Assembly (NCBI GenBank): GCA_030527325.1
Contig: JAUNBA010000005.1
Location: 1 to 64,000 of the forward strand
Direction: 5' to 3'
DNA: 64,000 nucleotides
Source of the DNA: Slackia sp.
Lineage (GTDB): Bacteria; Actinomycetota; Coriobacteriia; Coriobacteriales; Eggerthellaceae
Each line of letters begins with the position of its first letter. Within the stretch, counting starts at the first letter, position 1. The position numbers and the translations under genes were made by a program. The notes under the pieces are model-generated. The model did not search any database and was not told the DNA's origin. It saw nothing but the letters and a program-made list of their open reading frames with translations. Shown here piece by piece: positions 37,115 to 44,512 of this stretch.

Positions 37115-39961
37115 ATGGGAAACGATTACAAGCATTCTATGAACCTGCCGAAAACGGATTTCGCGATGCGCGCGAATCTGCCCGAAAACGAGCCGAAGCG
37201 CTTGGAGAAGTGGGCCGAGCAGGATATCTATCATAAGGTTCTCGAGAAGAACAAAGACGGTCAGCCGTTCGTGCTTCACGACGGCCCTCCGTACGCGAAC
37301 GGCCCCATTCATATCGGCCACGCGTTCAATAAGATCCTCAAGGATTTCGTCGTTAAATCGCATGCGCAGCGCGGCTACTACACGCCCTATATTCCCGGCT
37401 GGGACTGCCACGGCCAGCCGATCGAGCACGAGGTCGAAAAGAAGCTCGGAACCGAGAAAATGCGCCAGCTCCCTCAGGCCGAGGTTCGCGAGCTGTGCCG
37501 CGATTGGGCGAAGCGCTTCGTCGACGTCCAGCGCGACGGCTTCAAGCGCCTCGGCGTCGGTGCCGACTGGGATCGTCCGTATCTGACGTTCCAGCCGAAC
37601 TTCGAATCGGCCAACGTGGAGGTCTTCAAGCAGATGTACCTCGACGGCGCCGTCTACCGCGGCCGCAAGCCCATCCATTGGTGCAAGCACTGCCATACCG
37701 CCCTCGCCGAGGCCGAGATCGAGTACGCCGACGAGGTCTCTCCGTCCATCTACGTGAATTTCAAGCTGAACGCCGTCCCTGAGGCCTTCGCCGCGGCGGG
37801 CGTCGATGCCGATAACGCATACGTGCTGATCTGGACCACCACGCCGTGGACGCTTCCCGCGAACACCGCCGTGTCGTTCGGTCCCGAAATCGATTACTGC
37901 TTCGTCGAGGCCGACGGCAAATTCATGCTGTTCGCGCACGAGATGGTCGAGCAGGTCGCCCAGGTGGCGGGCTGGAGCGAGTATCGCGTGGTGGCCTCTG
38001 ACGGCGAGCCCGTGCTGATGAGGGGCAAGGAGTTCGGCGGCATCACCTATGCATGCCCGATCATCGAAAGCAACGTGGGCCGCATCATCTGGGGCGATCA
38101 CGTGACGCTCGATGCGGGCACGGGCGCTGTGCACACGGCGCCGGGCCATGGCGTGGAAGACTACCTGGTCGGTCAGGAATTCGGCATCGAAACCGTCATG
38201 CCTGTCGATGACGACGGCCGCTTCACTGATTACGTGCCCCTGTTCGCCGGTTTGGATACCGACGAAGCCAATCCGAAGATCATCGAATGGCTCGACGGCC
38301 AAGGCGTGCTCGTGGCCCATGTCGATATCAACCACAGCTATCCGCACTGCTGGCGCTGCCATCAGCCCGTCATCTTCCGCGCGACCGACCAGTGGTTCGT
38401 TTCCATGGAGAAGACCGGCCTGCGCGAGCGCGCCCTCGATCAAATCCGCAACCACGTGCAGTGGGTTCCCGAATGGGGCCAGAACCGCATCGGCGCCATG
38501 GTGGAAGACCGTCCCGACTGGTGCATTTCCCGCCAGCGCAGCTGGGGCGTTCCCATTCCCGTGTTCAAGTGCGCAAGCTGCGGCGAAACGGTGGCCGACG
38601 AGGCGACGTTCGACGCCGTCATCGAGCTGTTCAACACCGAAGGCGCCGATGCCTGGTTCACCAAAGATCCCAAGGAATACCTGCCCGAAGGCACGTGCTG
38701 CCCGAAATGCGGCTGCGCCGACGTGCTGCCTGAGAAGGATATCCTCGACGTGTGGTGGGAATCCGGCGTTTCCCATGTGGGCGTCTTGAAACATCGCGCC
38801 GAAGAGGACGGCCTGCATTGGCCGGCCGACATGTATCTCGAAGGCTCCGACCAGCATCGCGGATGGTTCCAAAGCTCGCTTCTGTGCGGCGTGGGCGCGT
38901 TCGGCGAAGCTCCGTACAAAAGCGTCATGTGCTGCGGTTTCACGGTTGATGAAAACGGCGAGAAGATGTCGAAGTCCAAGGGTAACGGCATCGATCCGCG
39001 CGAAGTGACCGATAAGTACGGCGCCGACGTGCTGCGTCTGTGGGTCGCCTCCACCGACTACTCGGTGGACGTCTCCATCGGCGACACCATCCTGCAGCGC
39101 ACTTCCGACGCATATCGCCGCTTCCGCAACACCTTCCGCTTCCTGCTCGGCAATCTCTCCGATTTCGACATGCAGCGCGACTGCGTGGTCTTCGAAGACC
39201 TCAAGCCGATCGACGTGTGGGCGATGCTGCGTTTGCGCGACGTGCTGCACGAGGTCGAGCGCGGTTATGACGAATACCGTTATCATCAGGTGTTCCGCAC
39301 GCTGTACGACTACGTGATCACCGATCTTTCGGCGGTGTACATGGACGTCATCAAAGATCGCCTGTACGCCGAGGCGCCCGATTCCGTGTCGCGTCGCGCG
39401 GCCCAGACCGTGCTTATGAACATCCTCGATGTCATGGTGCGCATCATGAGCCCCATCCTGACGTTCACGTGCGACGAGGTGTGGGAGCACTATCCCGAGG
39501 CCGAGCGCAATCGTGCGGGCCGCGCAGAAAACGTCCAGCTCGCCGGCTGGCCGACCGACGACGATTTCGCGCCCGCGCTTTTGCGGGGCGAGGCCGCTGC
39601 ATCCTTCATGGCCCGTTTCGACGCGTTGCTCGAGGTGCGCGACGCCGTGACCAAGGCGCTCGAGGATGCGCGTAACGCCAAGACGGTCAACAAGAGCCAG
39701 GAGGCTGCGCTGAAGATCGCCGCGCCCGCCGCTCTCTTCGATGCGCTCGAGGCGTCCGAGGCCGCCGATCTCGAGGAGCTCTTCATCGTGGCGAGCGTCG
39801 AGGTCGAGCGCTGCGAGGGCGACGACGTGTCGGTCGAGGTCGTCAAGACCGAGGCCGCGAAGTGCCCGCGTTGCTGGAATCATCGTGCCCTCGGCGGCAG
39901 CGAGGCGCATCCCGATGTCTGCGCCCGCTGCGCCGCCGTGCTCGACGGCATGGACGCATAG
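37115..39961 (+). CDS. ileS: Isoleucyl-tRNA synthetase
   Basis: 948-residue class I synthetase. HIGH at 66-69, KMSKS at 617-621, the editing (CP1) domain between them, and a C-terminal zinc finger (CPRCWNHR...CARC). Its bacterial-type layout is like E. coli IleS. ATG at 37115 follows AAAGGATCGGAG. lspA starts five bases after the stop; ileS-lspA is a common bacterial pair. Confidence 0.98.
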   Translation: MGNDYKHSMNLPKTDFAMRANLPENEPKRLEKWAEQDIYHKVLEKNKDGQPFVLHDGPPYANGPIHIGHAFNKILKDFVVKSHAQRGYYTPYIPGWDCHGQPIEHEVEKKLGTEKMRQLPQAEVRELCRDWAKRFVDVQRDGFKRLGVGADWDRPYLTFQPNFESANVEVFKQMYLDGAVYRGRKPIHWCKHCHTALAEAEIEYADEVSPSIYVNFKLNAVPEAFAAAGVDADNAYVLIWTTTPWTLPANTAVSFGPEIDYCFVEADGKFMLFAHEMVEQVAQVAGWSEYRVVASDGEPVLMRGKEFGGITYACPIIESNVGRIIWGDHVTLDAGTGAVHTAPGHGVEDYLVGQEFGIETVMPVDDDGRFTDYVPLFAGLDTDEANPKIIEWLDGQGVLVAHVDINHSYPHCWRCHQPVIFRATDQWFVSMEKTGLRERALDQIRNHVQWVPEWGQNRIGAMVEDRPDWCISRQRSWGVPIPVFKCASCGETVADEATFDAVIELFNTEGADAWFTKDPKEYLPEGTCCPKCGCADVLPEKDILDVWWESGVSHVGVLKHRAEEDGLHWPADMYLEGSDQHRGWFQSSLLCGVGAFGEAPYKSVMCCGFTVDENGEKMSKSKGNGIDPREVTDKYGADVLRLWVASTDYSVDVSIGDTILQRTSDAYRRFRNTFRFLLGNLSDFDMQRDCVVFEDLKPIDVWAMLRLRDVLHEVERGYDEYRYHQVFRTLYDYVITDLSAVYMDVIKDRLYAEAPDSVSRRAAQTVLMNILDVMVRIMSPILTFTCDEVWEHYPEAERNRAGRAENVQLAGWPTDDDFAPALLRGEAAASFMARFDALLEVRDAVTKALEDARNAKTVNKSQEAALKIAAPAALFDALEASEAADLEELFIVASVEVERCEGDDVSVEVVKTEAAKCPRCWNHRALGGSEAHPDVCARCAAVLDGMDA

Positions 39962-39966
39962 CATCC

Positions 39967-40491
39967 ATGGTCGGTAACGCACCGACGGCGAAAAGCGGCG
40001 GCGTCTTCGCGGGCGTCGCCGTTCTTTGGGTCGTCGTCGATCAACTCGTCAAGGCGTATTTCGAGCATTCGTATGCGCTCGGCCAAGTGTCCGAAGCCAC
40101 GTACGGGCTGTTCAGGTTCCACCTCGTGCATAACACCGGCATGGCGTGGGGCCTGTTCGGCGATTCGACGTTCGCGCTCGGCGTGATATCGCTTCTCGTA
40201 TGCGCCGCCATCGTCGCCGTGTTCGTATGCTATCGGCGTCTGACGGGGCATGCCGCCACCACGGTGGAAACGTGTGCGCTCGCACTGGTGTTCGCGGGCG
40301 GTCTGGGCAACGCGATCGACCGCTTCGCCCAGGCGTACGTGGTCGATTTCATCGATTTCACGTTTATCGATTTCCCCGTGTTCAACATTGCCGATATAGG
40401 TGTGACCTGCGGATTCGTGCTTCTTGTCGCGGGCTACCTCATGGCGACCGGCAAGCATGCCGCATCCGAGGCCGCGCCGTCGAAACGCTAG
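39967..40491 (+). CDS. lspA: Lipoprotein signal peptidase
   Basis: 174 residues, four TMs. Aspartyl protease that removes signal peptides from diacylated prolipoproteins. Catalytic aspartates lie in GNAIDRF and FNIADIG; VDQLVK and HNTGMAWG are the other family motifs. Read through from ileS. Confidence 0.95.
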   Translation: MVGNAPTAKSGGVFAGVAVLWVVVDQLVKAYFEHSYALGQVSEATYGLFRFHLVHNTGMAWGLFGDSTFALGVISLLVCAAIVAVFVCYRRLTGHAATTVETCALALVFAGGLGNAIDRFAQAYVVDFIDFTFIDFPVFNIADIGVTCGFVLLVAGYLMATGKHAASEAAPSKR

Positions 40492-40617
40492 GGCGCGCGA
40501 CGCGGCGGCGAATGCGTCGGTTCATCCGGGCGCGCCGCCGCGATGGATGTTTTCCGCGAACAGAGGCCTTGCGGGCGTTTTGCCCGACACGGCCGGCATA
40601 ATCGAATGATCCGAATC

Positions 40618-40660
40618 GAAGGGTCTTCGCCGGTTCCGCACGGTTCCGCGAAGGCCCTTC
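40618..40660 (+). terminator. Hairpin between lspA and the pseudouridine synthase
   Basis: GAAGGGTCTTCGC pairs with GCGAAGGCCCTTC (one G-T pair) around a loop containing a CGGTTCCG repeat. Only a weak T-rich tail follows, so it may be a leaky terminator. Confidence 0.45.
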
Positions 40661-40688
40661 GCATCTTCAAACAGAAAGGAGCGTCGTC

Positions 40689-41645
40689 GTGACCGATGTC
40701 GCGCGCATAGAAGTCTCGCCGGAATTCGCCGGCATGCGCCTCGATGCCTTCATGGCCGCCGAGGGGCTGTATCCGACGCGTTCGGCGGCGGCGAAGTGCA
40801 TCGCCGACGGGTATGCCGCGCTGAACGGCAAGATCGCCAGGAAAAGCGCCACGGTATCCGCGGGCGATGTGCTGGAGTACGAGACTTTCGAAGACCCGCA
40901 TGCGCCCGCCCTCGAAGCGGTGGAGATTCCGCTGGATGTGCGCTATGAGGACGAGTATCTTCTGGTCATTTCGAAGCAGGCGGGCCTGGTGTGCCATCCT
41001 GCCGACGGCCATTACGGCGATACGCTGGTCAACGCGTTGATAGCGCATTGCGGCAGGGAGCATTTGTGCGACGTGCAAGGCGAGCAGGACCGTTTGGGCA
41101 TCGTGCATAGGCTCGACAAGGATACGAGCGGTCTTATGCTGTGCGCCAAGACGAACGAGGTGGGCCTCGCGCTGATGGAGGATATCCGCACGCGCGACGT
41201 CGACCGCCACTACCTGGCGCTCGTCCAGGGCTGGATTCCTCTCGAAACGGGCCTGGTCGACGCACCGATCGCGCGCGGCGATCGCGACAGGATGCGCATG
41301 AAGGTGTCCGACCGTGAAAACGCGCGTCCTTCGATCACCACGTTCGAGGTGAAGCGCCGCTTCGAGCCCGGCAGAAACGACGACGGCTATACGCTGATCG
41401 ACTGCAAGCTGTATACGGGCCGCACGCACCAGATTCGCGTGCACATGGAATACATCAAGCACCCGTGCGTAGGCGACCCGGTGTACGGTTGGCAGAAGAG
41501 GGATAACTTGGGGCTCGACCGCCAGTTCCTGCATTCCTACAAGCTCGCGTTCACGCATCCCGTGACAGGCGAACGCTTGGAATTCGAAGATACGCTGCCC
41601 GATGATTTGCAGCAGGTCATCGACGAGCTCGATGCTCGGGAATAG
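40689..41645 (+). CDS. RluA/RluD-family pseudouridine synthase
   Basis: 318 residues. N-terminal S4 RNA-binding domain (RLDAFMAAEGLYPTRSAAAK), then the catalytic domain with HRLDKDTSG at 140-148 (Asp143 is the nucleophile) and TGRTHQIRVHM. Most likely modifies 23S rRNA like RluD, but the exact uridines cannot be assigned. GTG start behind AAAGGAG. Last core gene before the small-gene island. Confidence 0.9.
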   Translation: MTDVARIEVSPEFAGMRLDAFMAAEGLYPTRSAAAKCIADGYAALNGKIARKSATVSAGDVLEYETFEDPHAPALEAVEIPLDVRYEDEYLLVISKQAGLVCHPADGHYGDTLVNALIAHCGREHLCDVQGEQDRLGIVHRLDKDTSGLMLCAKTNEVGLALMEDIRTRDVDRHYLALVQGWIPLETGLVDAPIARGDRDRMRMKVSDRENARPSITTFEVKRRFEPGRNDDGYTLIDCKLYTGRTHQIRVHMEYIKHPCVGDPVYGWQKRDNLGLDRQFLHSYKLAFTHPVTGERLEFEDTLPDDLQQVIDELDARE

Positions 41646-41734
41646 GGCGCTTAGGAGGCGTTTGCGCGTATAGTTTGACGGGCGGCATCGCCGCCTGTCT
41701 CGCCATACCTCGTTTGCGATAGGGTAAATCCGGC

Positions 41735-41784
41735 GAGGCAAATCCCCTGCTGACCTTTTGCAGGGGATTTGCCTCACTATTGTT
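41735..41784 (+). terminator. Strong terminator at the left edge of the island
   Basis: A perfect 16-bp stem (41735-41750 with 41760-41775, 9-base loop), then ACTATTGTTTT. The 282-base gap 41646-41927 otherwise holds GGCGGCATCGCCGCC and a GATAAT element near 41853 that could drive the first small gene. Confidence 0.85.
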
Positions 41785-41927
41785 TTCTCTTCGTATGCCG
41801 CTCCTTCACCGGCGAAGCCCCACCGATGCTTCCTTCAGTAATTAATGGGCGATAATGAAATTGCTTTGCCGAGGGATAGCTTCTGGAAGAAACGAAAATC
41901 CCAGAAAACTTCTTGGAGAGATGTGTC

Positions 41928-42131
41928 ATGAAATACGATTATGGCAGCATGGAAACGTGGGAAATCCGTGACATTTATAGAGAAGTATTCGGCTCCTCTT
42001 ATGGCATACCTGCCTTCGATGACGAAGAAGGCTGGCGCGATGACGTCATCGAGTGCATCGAATCCGGGGAACCTCAGGATATGACCAAGGAAAAATACCG
42101 CGTCACATGTCCGCCCGGATGCGTTATTTAA
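41928..42131 (+). CDS. Small acidic protein with C-terminal TCPPGCVI, copy 1
   Basis: 67 residues, function unknown. It begins MKYDYGSMETWEIRDIYREV, has an acidic centre (FDDEEGWRDDVIECIESGEP), and ends KEKYRVTCPPGCVI at the stop. A paralogue at 44159 is collinear over the full length. Both share an upstream AAAACTTCTTGGAGAG-like leader containing the ribosome-binding site, which supports real translation and the start at 41928; an in-frame ATG five codons upstream is less likely. No signal peptide or TM. The two-cysteine PPG tail could bind metal, be processed, or stall ribosomes; none of these is shown. Confidence 0.7.
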   Translation: MKYDYGSMETWEIRDIYREVFGSSYGIPAFDDEEGWRDDVIECIESGEPQDMTKEKYRVTCPPGCVI

Positions 42132-42148
42132 TTAAGCTGAAAGCCATC

Positions 42149-42170
42149 AAGCCGCCTACGGGCGGTTTTT
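42149..42170 (+). terminator. Terminator after CPPGC copy 1
   Basis: AAGCCGCC pairs with GGCGGTTT around TACG and runs into TTTTT. Confidence 0.7.
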
Positions 42171-42189
42171 CATTTTGGGAGGGAAGCGA

Positions 42190-42354
42190 ATGACAAACGC
42201 CAAAACCGCTTCGACGGCCGAAAAGTACGCGGAGGCGATTCAGCGGTGCGTGTTCTTCCTCGGCGAACACGTCGAAGACATGGCTGCCGACTTCGATAAG
42301 GTGGCCGCGATGGGCGCATCGTCTTTGAAATGGGTTCGAACGGCGGGTGCATAG
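42190..42354 (+). CDS. Small hypothetical protein, 54 residues
   Basis: Opens MTNAKTASTAEKYAEAIQ behind GGGAGGGAAGC. Soluble and probably helical (EKYAEAIQRCVFFLGEHVED), with no recognised family. A terminator with a GAAA tetraloop follows 30 bases after the stop, which makes a one-gene unit between two terminators. Its good ribosome-binding site and framing are the only support. Confidence 0.45.
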   Translation: MTNAKTASTAEKYAEAIQRCVFFLGEHVEDMAADFDKVAAMGASSLKWVRTAGA

Positions 42355-42383
42355 GTGCGTCCCCACGGCAATTCACTGGAATC

Positions 42384-42405
42384 AAGCCCCGAAAGGGGCT
42401 TTTTC
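42384..42405 (+). terminator. Terminator with GAAA loop
   Basis: AAGCCCC-GAAA-GGGGCTT followed by TTTC. Confidence 0.8.
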
Positions 42406-42573
42406 ATGCCCATGCCAGTCGCGTGCGGAAAACGCGGTGATCGACCCCGCGTCCAGGGCAAGTGCGCTCGACCACGCTCGAGTGGGCGGAAAGGGAAAGA
42501 GGCGCATGGAGCTCAAGCCAATCGAGACGCAGGGATGGTTGACAAGACCCTCACCGCCTGAAGAAAATACAAA

Positions 42574-42641
42574 AGCGGACAGTAGCATAGAGTGGAGTGC
42601 CCTTGATTGAGGAGACCCCGGTTCAAATCCGGGCGTCCGCT
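42574..42641 (+). tRNA. Degenerate tRNA-Cys-like gene (probable pseudo-tRNA)
   Basis: A 68-base element with tRNA ends. GCGGAC pairs with GTCCGC, the T arm CCCGG-TTCAAAT-CCGGG is perfect, and the base after the acceptor stem is T, the discriminator typical of tRNA-Cys, whose T arm it also resembles. The middle is too short: CCTTGATTGAGG stands where a 17-base anticodon arm belongs, so no readable anticodon exists. A terminator follows at once, as at tRNA-Trp. It may be a decayed gene or an attachment-site relic. Confidence 0.45.
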
Positions 42642-42671
42642 AAAGCCGTTCCATCTCGGAGCGGCTTTTTT
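42642..42671 (+). terminator. Terminator of the tRNA-like gene
   Basis: AAAGCCGTTCC pairs with GGAGCGGCTTT around ATCTC, then TTT. It abuts the tRNA-like element. Confidence 0.85.
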
Positions 42672-42804
42672 CATGCTAGACAGGAGGCCTCGATGTTCGA
42701 AAATCCCGCATCGGTCGCTGTCGATGCACTCGGATCTGTTGAAAATCGCTTTCAAGCACGGAGTAGGAAAGCGTCGTCCGCTTCCTGGAAGGAGGTGGGG
42801 ACGC

Positions 42805-42960
42805 ATGGAGCCGCGACAGGCCATCGCGTTTTTCGGTTTCGGGACAGTGGCAAACCGATCGGGGGTCGAACCGGCGGGGAATGCCGCGAGGCCGAGCATC
42901 GTGTTTGTCGTTGCGGCATTCATCCTCTATTTTCCCGATGTCGTTTTACGCCATCTATGA
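42805..42960 (+). CDS. Doubtful 51-residue membrane peptide
   Basis: MEPRQAIAFFGFGTVANRSG at the start, one hydrophobic segment (PSIVFVVAAFILYF) near the C terminus, and a very strong AAGGAGG ribosome-binding site. Against it, the last 41 bases overlap the opposite-strand peptide gene at 42920-43009, which has a homologue. One of the two is probably not used. Confidence 0.25.
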   Translation: MEPRQAIAFFGFGTVANRSGVEPAGNAARPSIVFVVAAFILYFPDVVLRHL

Positions 42961-43009
42961 TGAGTGTCGTAACGAGTCCGATGGTGAATGCGAATATGGC
43001 CGTCTTCAT
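42920..43009 (-). CDS. 29-residue single-TM peptide, copy 1
   Basis: MKTAIFAFTIGLVTTLIIDG followed by a basic tail (VKRHRENRG). One hydrophobic helix and a charged C terminus, with an AAAGGA site before the ATG. It aligns from the first residue with the 31-residue peptide at 44415 (METAIIAFTVSFIVSTVI + basic tail), and a third decayed copy lies at 45826. Size and layout recall type I toxin peptides of the Fst/holin-like kind, but no antitoxin RNA was identified. Confidence 0.5.
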   Translation of the reverse strand: MKTAIFAFTIGLVTTLIIDGVKRHRENRG

Positions 43010-43283
43010 CTTGTATCCTTTCGTATGTGGCGCTTTGCTCGGGGTTTTACCGTGGCTTTTTCGGTTATCGCCTCCGAGTGTGTTCGTTCTGCTGTTCGGG
43101 GCTTTTTGCCTACGGTTGCGCCGGCTGCCGGCTTGATGACATTTGCTTTGGCTAGTATCCCATAGTTTTATGTCGTGCTGTGGGTTTTCTCTCGCCGCGT
43201 TTTGCCGCAGTGGCGAACTGGTCCTTGACCGAGCGAGGGCGTGTCTGATCGATTCGCAATTCGCGAAAGAGGCTGCGCGGCTC

Positions 43284-43586
43284 ATGAAGTTCCAAACGGG
43301 CGCCGCCGCCAAGTTTCCCGCTTCCACTGCGAGCAAGAGGCTTGAGAAATGCCTGGTAAATGCTGGTATAAATGCGAAATACAGACCTGTTGATGGTAAA
43401 ATGTTCTTTATCGGAAACGATGGGATATCGGTAACGGAACTACCGGAATACGCATGGAAAGAAGCAGATATCGGAACACAGGATTCAGAGCTCATCGCCG
43501 AATCCTTGAGATTCGTTGCCAATTTCGGATACGGCAAGAATCGTGTGGCAGACGCTATCGCACGCGAGTTTGGGGGATGGCTATGA
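43284..43586 (+). CDS. Hypothetical protein, possible toxin-type fragment, 100 residues
   Basis: No family recognised. From the ATG at 43284 it reads MKFQTGAAAKFPASTASKRL; the C-terminal part is GKMFFIGNDGISVTELPEY and a helical end (LIAESLRFVANFGYGKNRVA). The frame stays open upstream to 43143 without a good start there, as expected for the displaced C-terminal end of a larger protein. Its stop overlaps the next start (ATGA), so the two form a coupled pair. This is like orphan toxin-tip/immunity pairs, but that is inference from layout only. Confidence 0.5.
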   Translation: MKFQTGAAAKFPASTASKRLEKCLVNAGINAKYRPVDGKMFFIGNDGISVTELPEYAWKEADIGTQDSELIAESLRFVANFGYGKNRVADAIAREFGGWL

Positions 43587-43825
43587 CAGCTATTGACTTT
43601 GAAGGAAAATGCGAATCCCTCGGAATCGACCCGAGCGCCTATGATTCGGCGGTGCGAAAAGAACTCGTTTTTGTGTCTGAACTTGAACCGAGCGACGACC
43701 GCGAGCACTATTACGAGTACAAGGACTTCATGACGCATGACGAGCTAATTGCGCTTATTCGTTGGAACAACCTCCACAAATGTTATCCACAGTACTTCAC
43801 CTGGGATGGACCCGTGGAAGAGTAG
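43583..43825 (+). CDS. Acidic hypothetical protein, 80 residues, possible immunity partner
   Basis: Starts MTAIDFEGKCESLGIDPSAY; rich in Asp, Glu and Tyr (SDDREHYYEYKDFMTHDEL), ending in an aromatic stretch (CYPQYFTWDGP). The ATG at 43583 overlaps the preceding stop; another in-frame ATG is six bases earlier. No TM and no recognised family. Acidic small size and coupling to the preceding frame fit an immunity or antitoxin role but do not prove it. Confidence 0.5.
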   Translation: MTAIDFEGKCESLGIDPSAYDSAVRKELVFVSELEPSDDREHYYEYKDFMTHDELIALIRWNNLHKCYPQYFTWDGPVEE

Positions 43826-43902
43826 AGATGCAGCGATAATGCTGATGTGATCACAGGCGCTCACGCGTCAGCGAACCGCCTGCGTTTTGTTCCTTCGGCA
43901 CT

Positions 43903-44070
43903 ATGATCGCTTCAGGTTCAACTGCCGAGTTTTTCAGCGTATCGGACGATGCGTATTGCGAATGGGACGCGTTGCCGAAGGGTGAGCGCAAAGCCTCTAT
44001 CGCGAAGTACGGCGGATTGGATGCGGCCTCCGTTGTGACGCTCGATTTGTTACAGTGGGAAACTGGCTAA
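43903..44070 (+). CDS. Doubtful 55-residue ORF before the second cassette
   Basis: Starts MIASGSTAEFFSVSDDAYCE, with no clear ribosome-binding site. Its last ~35 bases (GATTTGTTACAGTG...) are repeated, with frame-breaking changes, near 45760, so the DNA is part of a duplicated module. A 25-codon frame overlaps its stop (TAATG) and ends inside the leader of the next gene. Coding status is uncertain. Confidence 0.25.
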   Translation: MIASGSTAEFFSVSDDAYCEWDALPKGERKASIAKYGGLDAASVVTLDLLQWETG

Positions 44071-44158
44071 TGGCAAAGCGAGGGCGTGAAGTTGTCTTGA
44101 TCGGAAGCGCACTGCCCAGGGAGACGGCGCACTCGAAAACTTCTTGAGGAGATGAACG

Positions 44159-44362
44159 ATGAAATACGATTATGACAGCATGGAGACGTGGGAGATTCTC
44201 GACATTTATAGAGAGGTATTCGGCAAGTTTTACGAAATGTTCGCTCTCGACGACGAAGACGACTGGCGCGATGACATCATCGAGTGCATCGAATCCGGGG
44301 AGCCACAGGATATGGCCAAGGAGAAATACCGCGTCACGTGCCCGCCTGGGTGTGTGCTCTAG
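44159..44362 (+). CDS. Small acidic protein with C-terminal TCPPGCVL, copy 2
   Basis: 67 residues, paralogue of the protein at 41928: MKYDYDSMETWEILDIYREV, acidic centre (LDDEDDWRDDIIECIESGEP), end KEKYRVTCPPGCVL. Differences concentrate in residues ~20-33; the first 18 and last 30 residues are nearly fixed, which suggests both ends are under selection. GAGGAG precedes the ATG. It begins the tight run 44159-44695 with a TM peptide and a ribbon-helix-helix-like protein. No family with known function was recognised. Confidence 0.72.
   Translation: MKYDYDSMETWEILDIYREVFGKFYEMFALDDEDDWRDDIIECIESGEPQDMAKEKYRVTCPPGCVL
44312..44362 (+). repeat. 51-base CPPGC-tail repeat (also 42081-42131 and 47032-47082)
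   Basis: The 3' end of the CPPGC genes, encoding (M/L)(A/T)KEKYRVTCPPGCV(I/L) plus stop, occurs three times in direct orientation. Copies 2 and 3 are nearly identical in DNA; copy 1 differs at several third positions. Similarity stops at the stop codon in all three. Confidence 0.85.
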
Positions 44363-44414
44363 CTTTTTGCCGGAAGCCTTATTTCTCGAATGCCATGTGC
44401 GAAAGGGAACGCAG

Positions 44415-44510
44415 ATGGAGACGGCGATAATAGCCTTTACGGTTTCGTTTATCGTATCGACCGTGATATATAGAAGAAGCCGCCGACGCAGGAAGAACGG
44501 AGAACGATAG
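44415..44510 (+). CDS. 31-residue single-TM peptide, copy 2
   Basis: METAIIAFTVSFIVSTVIYR followed by RSRRRRKNGER: one hydrophobic helix and a strongly basic tail. GAAAGGGAACGC precedes the ATG. Homologous to the minus-strand peptide at 42920-43009. The stop lies two bases before the start of the next gene, so translation is probably coupled. Membrane-active mini-toxin or small regulatory membrane peptide are both possible. Confidence 0.55.
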   Translation: METAIIAFTVSFIVSTVIYRRSRRRRKNGER

Positions 44511-44512
44511 CC

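Noticed and set aside
37040..39982. Very long minus-strand frame of 980 codons opposite ileS
   Set aside because: High-GC codon use leaves long open antisense frames; this one mirrors ileS, has no family motifs, and is Arg/His/Ala-rich as expected of a shadow.
42506..42610. 34-codon frame running into the tRNA-Cys-like element
   Set aside because: It has a passable ribosome-binding site but ends inside the tRNA-like sequence, and no homologue is visible; more likely chance.
43143..43283. Flagellin-like C-terminal pattern (IDSQFAKEAARLMKFQ) in the upstream extension
   Set aside because: Only a short match in a region without a start codon; the following residues do not continue the flagellin D0 pattern and no flagellar genes are present.
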